Assembly: GCF_024204645.1 (NCBI RefSeq)
Contig: NZ_CP100351.1
Location: 1,736,001 to 1,800,000, forward strand
Length of the DNA stretch: 64,000 nucleotides
From: Desulfomicrobium sp. ZS1
Lineage (GTDB): Bacteria; Desulfobacterota; Desulfovibrionia; Desulfovibrionales; Desulfomicrobiaceae
Direction: 5' to 3'
The notes beneath the pieces are model-generated. The model saw nothing but the letters and a program-made list of their open reading frames with translations, was not told the DNA's origin and did no database searches. The stretch's first letter is position 1; every line of letters begins with the position of its first letter. Shown here piece by piece: positions 17,773-24,495 of this stretch. A program made the translations under genes and the position numbers.

Positions 17773-18573
17773 GTGACGAAAAAGGAGAGTATGATTGAAG
17801 TCGTGCGGCAGGTAATAGAGCAATTCCCCACTTCGAGGATATTTGGATATGAAGCCTTTGGGGATCTGGCAATTACTAGACGCAAAGCCCTAACCCGGGC
17901 TCTATCGCAGCTCGTCAAGCGCGAAGAGCTCAAGAGGGCATACTTAGCAAAGTTCTATCGGCCTGCGTGGAACAAATATGGAGCAGTACCGATCTTTGAA
18001 GCAGAAAAAATTAAGTCTTTGGGGAATGTGTATCTCACTGACCTCGACGCACATAATCTTCTTGGTATTTCAACACAACTTCCGATGATAGCCACTATTG
18101 CGCACCATTCCAAACACCATAGAAGAAAGTTTAGTCGTCTTTGTATTAAATACGTTCGCTCAACACTAAAAGAAATTCCTAATGACGCTGATTATACTTT
18201 ACTCATGATTCTCGATTCTTTGAAAGATATTAAAATTATCATGGATGCGTCACCTGATGACGCTGTGCGAAGGATATTATGGATTATTAAGAGGTTTGAG
18301 AAAGAGAGAGTTGAAAAACTCGTTGAGTATGCTTTGCACTACCCGCCACGGGTACGGGCGATTTTGGGTGCAATTCTGGAACATGCCCGACATAAAAGGC
18401 TTCGATCGATACTCAAGGCTACGCTGAACCCAAAAACTGAGTACCTTGTCGGACTTGCGGATTCTTTGCCGAATCTAAAAAAATGGAAATTGATTGGACC
18501 TGGGAGAACTTGCAGGGCGATGAATCGAAGATGGGAAAAAAGAAGAAATGAAGCACAGGCACTTGAATCATGA
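17773..18573 (+). CDS. DUF6088 / AbiEi-antitoxin-like protein
   Basis: The 266-residue protein has an N-terminal winged-helix type region (FGYEAFGDLAITRRKALTRA, then LSQLVKREELKRAYLAKFYRP) as found in DUF6088 proteins, which are related to the AbiEi antitoxin family of type IV toxin-antitoxin systems. The middle and C-terminal parts are helical and basic. The GTG start at 17773 has AAGGAGG seven bases upstream; ATG 17791 also has a ribosome site. The gene overlaps the next small gene by 26 bases and leads a run of tightly packed genes with a nucleotidyltransferase third in line. An antitoxin role is inferred from family and context only. Confidence 0.65.
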   Translation: MTKKESMIEVVRQVIEQFPTSRIFGYEAFGDLAITRRKALTRALSQLVKREELKRAYLAKFYRPAWNKYGAVPIFEAEKIKSLGNVYLTDLDAHNLLGISTQLPMIATIAHHSKHHRRKFSRLCIKYVRSTLKEIPNDADYTLLMILDSLKDIKIIMDASPDDAVRRILWIIKRFEKERVEKLVEYALHYPPRVRAILGAILEHARHKRLRSILKATLNPKTEYLVGLADSLPNLKKWKLIGPGRTCRAMNRRWEKRRNEAQALES

Positions 18574-18817
18574 AGCATGGCCCCCGGCGGCCATCGACTC
18601 CGCTATCACCCGGGGGCGGCAGGGCGATTGGAACGAGCTGCGCCAAGCCGCCCTCGATGATGCGAGGGTCATGGAGGACCTGTGCAAAATCGCGGGCTAT
18701 GAAAAGAACCTTCAGAACCCCTTTGACGACCTGTGCTACCGAGAATGGTGGAGGTGGGTGCAGGACCCAGAGCGCGAGTCCTGGGGGCCAAATTTCAAAG
18801 ACTGTGGGGGCATGTGA
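18548..18817 (+). CDS. Small protein of unknown function
   Basis: An 89-residue acidic, Trp-rich protein (C-terminal WWRWVQDPERESWGPNFK). It overlaps the DUF6088 gene by 26 bases and the next gene by four bases, so it is translated as part of the operon. I recognise no family. Its position between an AbiEi-like gene and a MNT nucleotidyltransferase suggests an accessory part of the same module. Confidence 0.65.
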   Translation: MKHRHLNHEAWPPAAIDSAITRGRQGDWNELRQAALDDARVMEDLCKIAGYEKNLQNPFDDLCYREWWRWVQDPERESWGPNFKDCGGM

Positions 18818-19104
18818 AACCGTCTGAGGCGTTACGACTACACCGGGACGCCGTTCTCAATGCCGTCAATACACGCAAGGCCTGCAACGCCCGTGTCTTC
18901 GGCTCTGTCTTACGGGGAGAGGACCACGAAGGATCTGATTTGGACATCTTGGTGGACACTCTCCCAGGGGCATCGCTGTTTGACCTTGGAGGTTTGCAGG
19001 TTGACCTTGAAGAACTTCTGGGGGTCCAGGTTGACCTTGTCACGCCTGGCGACTTGCCGGAAAAATTTAGGAACTACGTACTCAGAGAGGCTCGGAAAAT
19101 ATGA
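18814..19104 (+). CDS. MNT-type nucleotidyltransferase domain protein
   Basis: The 96-residue protein is a minimal nucleotidyltransferase. The motif G30-S31 followed by D42-L-D44 (VFGSVLRGE ... GSDLDILVD) and a third acidic residue Asp74 (VQVDLV) form the polymerase-beta-type active site. Such proteins serve as antitoxins in HEPN/MNT (type VII) pairs by AMPylating or otherwise modifying the toxin. No HEPN gene is recognised next to it. The start is GTG 18814, overlapping the upstream stop; it overlaps the next gene by four bases (ATGA). Confidence 0.8.
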   Translation: MKPSEALRLHRDAVLNAVNTRKACNARVFGSVLRGEDHEGSDLDILVDTLPGASLFDLGGLQVDLEELLGVQVDLVTPGDLPEKFRNYVLREARKI

Positions 19105-19784
19105 TTCTGTTTGCGGGGGATGCGCACGGGGAGTTCATCCCGCTCATTGAGGAGGCCAACGAGGCCTCGGCTGTGGTGCTCTTGGGCGACCAAGAACCGC
19201 TGACCGACCTTGCGGTGGAATTGGGACCAAGCGTGGCTCCGAAGACATGGTGGATCTATGGCAACCATGACAGCGATTACCAGTGTTATTTCGATAATCA
19301 CGCGCCAATGGCTGACCGCAATCTGCACTGCCGCGTAGTGGAAATCGAGGGTGTGCGCATCGCAGGCCTTGGCGGCGTGTTTCGCGCAAAAAAATTCGAG
19401 ATAGATCAAACCACGAGGCTGCACGAAGTGGATTTAAATTGTCCGCAAGACGCCAGAGCGGCGTGGATTAAGCTCCGGCGAGGCGGAAGGTCATACCCTG
19501 CGGACTTCACCTCTATCTTTCCTGACGACCTGACAGCCTTGCTGCAGCTCAAGGGGCAAGTGGACGTGCTGGTCACGCACGAGGCACCCGAGTCTCACGC
19601 GCTCGGTTTCCCACTCCTCGGCGACATTGCCCGCGCCATGGGCGTCACGACGCTCATTCATGGGCACCACCACGAACGCTACAGCGTCACTATCGCAGGC
19701 GGAATCCGCGTCGAAGGCATCGGAATGGCGAGAACAGCCGAAGGTTTTTTCCGGCTGTGCCAAAGCAATGGAGATCGGCCATGA
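19101..19784 (+). CDS. Metallophosphoesterase, first of a tandem pair
   Basis: The 227-residue protein has the blocks MILFAGDAHGEF, VVLLGDQEPL, YGNHDSDYQ, a His in VTHEAPESH, and HGHHHERYS, the complete metal-binding set of calcineurin-like phosphoesterases. Its start overlaps the MNT gene stop and its own stop overlaps the start of the next phosphoesterase (both ATGA). It is clearly a paralogue of that neighbour (same GDQEPL, GNHDSD, THEAPESH and HGHHHERY blocks), so the two arose by tandem duplication. The substrate is unknown. Confidence 0.85.
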   Translation: MILFAGDAHGEFIPLIEEANEASAVVLLGDQEPLTDLAVELGPSVAPKTWWIYGNHDSDYQCYFDNHAPMADRNLHCRVVEIEGVRIAGLGGVFRAKKFEIDQTTRLHEVDLNCPQDARAAWIKLRRGGRSYPADFTSIFPDDLTALLQLKGQVDVLVTHEAPESHALGFPLLGDIARAMGVTTLIHGHHHERYSVTIAGGIRVEGIGMARTAEGFFRLCQSNGDRP

Positions 19785-20644
19785 TCCTTTTCGTTGGGGA
19801 CTGCCACGGTGACTTTGAACCCATGCTTGAAGCCGCAGTGGGGGCATCGGCAGTCGTCCTCCTAGGTGACCAGGAACCCCTTGACGATCTGGTGTCGATC
19901 CTCGGCCCGGAGATCGCGGCAAAGACATGGTGGATATTCGGCAACCATGACAGTGATGATCCCGAATACCTCGCGCACCATGCCTCCATGGCCGACAGAA
20001 ACCTGCATTGCCGCGTGGTGGAGATTGATGGTCTGCGCATCGCTGGACTCGGCGGCACCTTTCGGTCCAACGTCTTGGGCGTAGATCGCCAGACGACTTT
20101 GAGCGACCTGCCTCAGGTTCGTCCTCAGGACACTCGCCAAAGCTTGGCATTGATTCGCAAGGACAAAAAACTCGCCCCGCAGGATCACACGACCATTTTT
20201 CCGGAAGATCTGAATTTCATGGCTCGCCTTGCCAGCAAAACCCGTGTCGATGTCCTCGTGACCCACGAGGCCCCTGAATCCCACAAACTCGGCTACCGAA
20301 TCCTGGGTGATGTGGCCCGCGCGCTCAAGGCCAGAATTCACGTTCACGGCCATCACCATGAGCGCTATGATGCCATGATCGATGGCAACGTCAGGGTTGC
20401 CGGCGTGGGGATGTCGGGCATGATGATCGAATGGCTGCAACCTAGGGATGGGCTCTTCTGGCTTTCGGCATTTCCTGGCGGCAATGTGCTTGCAATGGGA
20501 TACGACCCAAAAAGGAAGACGTACCAGGGCGAGTTCGTCGGCCTGGAAGCGTGCAAAAGCTTTACGGCGCCAGGCTTGAACGCCTTGCAGGAAGCAGGCG
20601 CACTGATTCTTGAAACGTTCTTGAAAAGACCCAAGCGTCAATAA
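19781..20644 (+). CDS. Metallophosphoesterase, second of a tandem pair
   Basis: The 287-residue protein repeats the layout of the preceding gene (MILFVGDCHGDF, LLGDQEPL, FGNHDSDD, VTHEAPESH, HGHHHERYD). It carries an extra C-terminal segment of about 60 residues (GLFWLSAFPGGNVLAMGYDP onward) that its paralogue lacks. All metal ligands are present. The start ATG 19781 overlaps the upstream stop. It is followed 13 bases later by a small gene with a strong ribosome site. Confidence 0.85.
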   Translation: MILFVGDCHGDFEPMLEAAVGASAVVLLGDQEPLDDLVSILGPEIAAKTWWIFGNHDSDDPEYLAHHASMADRNLHCRVVEIDGLRIAGLGGTFRSNVLGVDRQTTLSDLPQVRPQDTRQSLALIRKDKKLAPQDHTTIFPEDLNFMARLASKTRVDVLVTHEAPESHKLGYRILGDVARALKARIHVHGHHHERYDAMIDGNVRVAGVGMSGMMIEWLQPRDGLFWLSAFPGGNVLAMGYDPKRKTYQGEFVGLEACKSFTAPGLNALQEAGALILETFLKRPKRQ

Positions 20645-20657
20645 GAGGAGAATACCC

Positions 20658-20918
20658 ATGCGCACAATGGTTTATGACTTTTCCAAGGTGCGGCCACCAA
20701 AGAATCCGATTGATCCCGAGGAGGTGGCTACGATCAACCGCATACTACGGAAGTATCCTTGCGAAATCGAAGACGACCGCACACGGCTTCACCCGGATCT
20801 CAAGGTGACGCCAGAGGAGCGCCTGATCCTGCGAAAGTATCTGATGGCCAAGGGCTACCACGCTAACAAGGATGCGGTTGCGGAGTTGGATTCCATGGGT
20901 GACGCCATGAATGATTGA
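20658..20918 (+). CDS. Small protein of unknown function
   Basis: An 86-residue charged protein with start ATG 20658 preceded by AGAGGAG. The C-terminal half (TPEERLILRKYLMAKGYH) is probably helical. No family recognised. It closes the metallophosphoesterase/nucleotidyltransferase gene run. Confidence 0.6.
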   Translation: MRTMVYDFSKVRPPKNPIDPEEVATINRILRKYPCEIEDDRTRLHPDLKVTPEERLILRKYLMAKGYHANKDAVAELDSMGDAMND

Positions 20919-20967
20919 TAGAACGCGCGAAACGACAATGATTAATCGCGTGGAGGACCTGCTGGCG

Positions 20968-21027
20968 CAGCCGAGGCATTTCTGCTCAACATTTTTTTGA
21001 GGTGATCAAACAGAATGCGCTCGGCTG
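20968..21027. repeat. Imperfect inverted repeat in a 370-base gene-free stretch
   Basis: CAGCCGAGGCATTTCTG (20968-20984) faces CAGAATGCGCTCGGCTG (21011-21027), giving a stem of about 16 bp with one mismatch and one shifted base. The loop contains a T-run (ATTTTTTTGAGG). It lies after the small gene at 20658 and could be the terminator of that operon or a remnant element. The rest of 20919-21250 holds nothing recognisable. Confidence 0.45.
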
Positions 21028-21262
21028 CCTTTCAAGATAAACTGCCGCTACAAACCCCTTCAAAGAATCAATCTCCTCAAAATTCATCCGGTGCTCAACA
21101 ATCCGTAAAGTGAGCACGGACTCCTCCGCTCCGCCTTTGGAGCGTTTCTGGCGATTTCACAAAACACCCTCAAAGACACTGGCACTGAATTATTTCTGAT
21201 GGGCCATCATGCTTTTTTCATTAAGCAAAATCACGCGCAATATTTTTTACGACACTTTACAA

Positions 21263-21279
21263 CGACATTAAAAATGTCG
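21263..21279. promoter_or_regulatory. Probable operator palindrome upstream of the MerR-type gene
   Basis: CGACATT-AAA-AATGTCG is a perfect 7-bp inverted repeat immediately upstream of the MerR gene start (ATG 21292). MerR-family regulators bind such dyads at their own promoters, so autoregulation of the MerR and VIT-VWA genes is likely. A related half-site (ACGACAC) precedes it at about 21249. Confidence 0.5.
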
Positions 21280-21291
21280 CATAAATGCCCC

Positions 21292-21714
21292 ATGAGCTCA
21301 CACGAAAACAAACTCACCATCGACGAAGTCAGCGGGCTGACCGCGGTGTCGCCACGCACCATCCGGTTCTACATCCAGAAAGGGCTGGTGGACCGCCCGG
21401 TGGGGCAGCGCAAGGCTGCCCATTACACCCGGGAGCATGTGCGCCAGTTGCTGGAGATCGAGAAATGGAAGGCGGCCGGAGTGTCTTTGGAGGCCATTCG
21501 CGGGATCATGACCGGCGAACTGGCTGCTCCCGATGCCGCCGCCCTGCCCCGAGCCCAGCGACCCGGCGAGATCCGGCTCTGGTCACGGATCTGGCTGGCT
21601 CCGGGTCTGGAGCTGCACCTCGATCCGTCGGAACTCAAACTTGATACAGACCAGCTTCGGCACCTGGCAGGTCAGATCACCGCCCTGGTGTCATCCATGA
21701 AACCGAAGGAGTGA
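21292..21714 (+). CDS. MerR-family transcriptional regulator
   Basis: About 140 residues. The N-terminus is a winged-helix MerR DNA-binding domain: LTIDEVSGLTAVSPRTIRFY, then the wing IQKGLVDRPVGQRKAAHYT, then the second helix pair REHVRQLLEIEKWKAAGVSLEAIRGIM. The C-terminal part is short and lacks the cysteines of metal sensors. The start is uncertain: ATG 21292 is favoured because ATG 21274 lies inside the palindrome; neither has a good ribosome site. It ends three bases before the VIT-VWA gene, so both should be one operon. Confidence 0.8.
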   Translation: MSSHENKLTIDEVSGLTAVSPRTIRFYIQKGLVDRPVGQRKAAHYTREHVRQLLEIEKWKAAGVSLEAIRGIMTGELAAPDAAALPRAQRPGEIRLWSRIWLAPGLELHLDPSELKLDTDQLRHLAGQITALVSSMKPKE

Positions 21715-21717
21715 AAC

Positions 21718-23874
21718 ATGTATTCGGAAATATCAGCGCCCTGCCTGAAGACCATCGACTCGCGCAATGTTGTCCTGCAAGGCGCGAACGTGCGCGTCGA
21801 CATCCGCGACTATTTGGCCCGCACGCGCATGGAGTATCATTTCGTCAACCGCGAAGACGTGAACATCGAGGCCGTGTACACCTTTGCCCTGCCCATTGAT
21901 GGTGTGCTGACGGATCTTGGGATCGTGATCGGACACAGGGAACTCAAAGGCATCGCCGTGGAAAAACGGGAGGCTCTGGAGCGCTATGAAGACGCCATCT
22001 CCGACGGCGACTCACCCGTAATGCTGGAGCGGCTCGACTCCGGGCTGTACAGTCTGAATGTCGGCAACATCATGCCCGGCGAAAAGGCCGTAGTCAGCGT
22101 CGAATTCCTCGAAGTGCTGAGCCCCAAGGCGGGCGAGGTGCGTTACGAACTCCCGACGACCCTGGCCCCCCTCTACGGCGATCCGGCCAAGCGCGGCCTG
22201 GCCCCGCACCAGATCCCCGGACACAGTATCATGGCAGACAACAGGTTCAGCCTGCACATTGGCATCGAAGGCTGCCTCGCCACTGCGGACATCCTCACAC
22301 CCGCCCACATGACCGTCATGAAAAGGGAAGCCGGCCGCGTCGAAATCTCACTCTCGGCGGAGACAACCGCCATGGACCGCGATTTTATCCTGGCCTTCTC
22401 TTCGGAGGCTTTGCCAAGATCCTTTGCGGTGAGCGTCCCGGACAAGGACGGCCATGTGGTCCTGGCCGGGTTCACGCCTAAATTCAGCGCACCGGCTCCG
22501 GCCAGAAGCATCAAGATCGTGGTCGACTGCTCCGGCTCCATGGGCGGCGAGTCCATCCTCCAGGCCAGGCAAGCCCTGCTGCGGGCCCTAGACAGGCTGC
22601 GACCCGAAGACCACTTCAACATCATCCTCTTCGGATCTTCCTGCACCGCCCTCTTCAACAGACAGGAACCCGCCGACGCCACGCACCTCGAAGCCGCCAT
22701 CACGCTGACAAGATCCATGGACGCCAACATGGGCGGCACCGAGATGGGGGATGCGCTGGAAAAAGCCCTTGCATCCGCCTCGCCAGCAGGCATGCCCGAA
22801 GACATCCTGCTCATCACCGACGGTCAGGTCTGGGACATGGGCGCAGTCGCCGAAAAGCTGGCCAAGAAACGGCACCGGGTGTTCTGCATCGGAGTCGGCA
22901 GCGCCGTGGAACGCGGCGTTCTCTCCGCCCTTTCTTCACAGACAAAGGGCAATGCGATCTTCGTCAATGTCCAGGAAGACATGGGCAAAAAAGTCTTCGA
23001 GCATTTCAAGCGCATGACCCTCACCCCCGCCCAAAACCCGGCCTTCGATTTCGGCGGGGCAAAGCCGCTGACCGTCTGCCCGGAAAATCTGCCAGCCGTC
23101 TTCGATGGCGACATGGTGATCGGCTGCGCCTGGTTCGCATCCCCACCCAAGGCCGTTTCCTTCAGGTTCGACACCACTGACGGCTCCATGTCGCAGCAGA
23201 CCGAAGTAAAGGAATCATCGGCACTCGCTAACGCCCTGACCCGCTTCGCGGCATCTATGAAACTGGAGACGCTGCCGGAACCCGAGGCCACGGCTCTCGC
23301 GGTCGAGTACAACCTGATGAGCCCCTTCACGAACTTCCTGGCCGTACTGGAAAGGGCCGAATCCGAGAAAACGGGCGAACTGCCGCAATTGCGCACGGTG
23401 GAGCACAACATTCCGCGTGGGTGGGGAGGCATGGTCACGGGTGAAAGCTTCCTGGCCAAAATGGCATACTCTCCTGCGCCGCCACATGTGCACGACTCTG
23501 GCGTAATGTACTCATTCGCAGACAAGCCACTCAGCGCGCCATCAGAAAACACATGGATCGCGCCCTTACTCGAACAGGCCATCATTGCCATCAAAAAGCA
23601 TCCGGATATGGTCATCACCTTTGCCATGCTTGAAGCGTGGGGAGTAGCCGAAGATGTACTCGATGCATTGCGCGACATCCTAGCCAACGCCACTGGGAAC
23701 GACGCATCATCCAGACCAACGGAAAAGAATGTGGCGTTCAGCCTGATCTTGATTGCGGCAAAGAAAAGCAGGACGGTATCGCGGGATGACGTGCGCCTTT
23801 TGCGCAAAGTTGCCGGAAAAATTCAGACAGACAAAGATCTGGAGGAAAGAATTGATCGTCTCGTGAACAAATGA
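21718..23874 (+). CDS. VIT and von Willebrand factor A domain protein
   Basis: The 718-residue protein has an N-terminal VIT domain (residues about 5-135, with the YTFALPIDGVLTDLGIVIG strand pattern) and a VWA domain (about 265-440). The VWA MIDAS motif is D270-C-S272-G-S274 with later conserved residues around GGTEMGDAL and LLITDGQVWD. The remaining 270 residues include a C-terminal helical region. There is no signal peptide, so it should be cytoplasmic, unlike the inter-alpha-trypsin inhibitors that share the VIT-VWA layout. AAGGAG precedes ATG 21718. The role is unknown; VWA proteins often act as scaffolds for AAA ATPases or metal-dependent binding. Confidence 0.85.
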   Translation: MYSEISAPCLKTIDSRNVVLQGANVRVDIRDYLARTRMEYHFVNREDVNIEAVYTFALPIDGVLTDLGIVIGHRELKGIAVEKREALERYEDAISDGDSPVMLERLDSGLYSLNVGNIMPGEKAVVSVEFLEVLSPKAGEVRYELPTTLAPLYGDPAKRGLAPHQIPGHSIMADNRFSLHIGIEGCLATADILTPAHMTVMKREAGRVEISLSAETTAMDRDFILAFSSEALPRSFAVSVPDKDGHVVLAGFTPKFSAPAPARSIKIVVDCSGSMGGESILQARQALLRALDRLRPEDHFNIILFGSSCTALFNRQEPADATHLEAAITLTRSMDANMGGTEMGDALEKALASASPAGMPEDILLITDGQVWDMGAVAEKLAKKRHRVFCIGVGSAVERGVLSALSSQTKGNAIFVNVQEDMGKKVFEHFKRMTLTPAQNPAFDFGGAKPLTVCPENLPAVFDGDMVIGCAWFASPPKAVSFRFDTTDGSMSQQTEVKESSALANALTRFAASMKLETLPEPEATALAVEYNLMSPFTNFLAVLERAESEKTGELPQLRTVEHNIPRGWGGMVTGESFLAKMAYSPAPPHVHDSGVMYSFADKPLSAPSENTWIAPLLEQAIIAIKKHPDMVITFAMLEAWGVAEDVLDALRDILANATGNDASSRPTEKNVAFSLILIAAKKSRTVSRDDVRLLRKVAGKIQTDKDLEERIDRLVNK

Positions 23875-23886
23875 AACTTCGATTCT

Positions 23887-23917
23887 GAGTCCGCTTCGGT
23901 CTTCCCGAGGCGGACTC
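23887..23917 (+). terminator. Hairpin after the VIT-VWA gene
   Basis: GAGTCCGC pairs with GCGGACTC and the inner TCGG with CCGA, giving a stem of about 13 bp. The following sequence (AATCTCTATT) is only weakly T-rich, so terminator function is likely but not certain. Confidence 0.6.
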
Positions 23918-24495
23918 AATCTCTATTGCACCATTTTACTGATGTACTTAATGGGAAATCCTTACAGCATTCTCAGAAATAATATATTTTACCCCGTTTT
24001 TTGCATTTTAACTATCAAGTTAGTCACGTTGAGTATCTTACATTATTGATTGAGAGCTCACTCAATATAGTTTTATTTGACATTGAAGAAAGATAATATA
24101 TGGGAAAACTCATTATTTAAAAATAGAGCATGATAGCCTATTCATATAATTTGAAATTGGTAATTATTATTATATTGTATTTTATATCCATGTATGACGA
24201 TTCCAATAAATATTGCTCACCAGTCCGAACAATTCACAAACGTATGACACTCTTTCATTCTTGACACAGACAAACCCATAAGGCTTATCCTCTTCAAGCT
24301 AGTTTTCAAGCCAATCCTTTTTCGAAGAAAAGATCTTCCCCACATAGTGGAACCATCTCGCTTTTTTTGGTTGCAACCAAGCCAAGTTAAGCATGAATGT
24401 GGGTATCCGAAAAACCTTGAACGACGTAACCGTATCCAAGAACACAATATTGTATTCATATATTTAATTTCTATTTACAGACAAGGAAAAATGAA
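23918..24495. other. AT-rich gene-free stretch before the Zorya operon
   Basis: Nearly 580 bases of strongly AT-rich sequence, different from the GC-rich genes on the left. A minus-strand frame of 80 codons (24217-24459) lacks a ribosome site and similarity. The last 60 bases contain the AT-rich segment ACAATATTGTATTCATATAT that could hold the zorA promoter, but no single -35/-10 pair stands out. It is probably a junction between two acquired segments. Confidence 0.55.

Noticed and set aside
18548-18817. HEPN toxin partner for the MNT nucleotidyltransferase
   Set aside because: The 89-residue neighbour lacks the RxxxxH motif of HEPN nucleases, so it is listed only as unknown.
24217-24459. 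80-codon minus-strand frame in the AT-rich gap before zorA
   Set aside because: No ribosome site, no recognisable domain and unusual composition; treated as chance.
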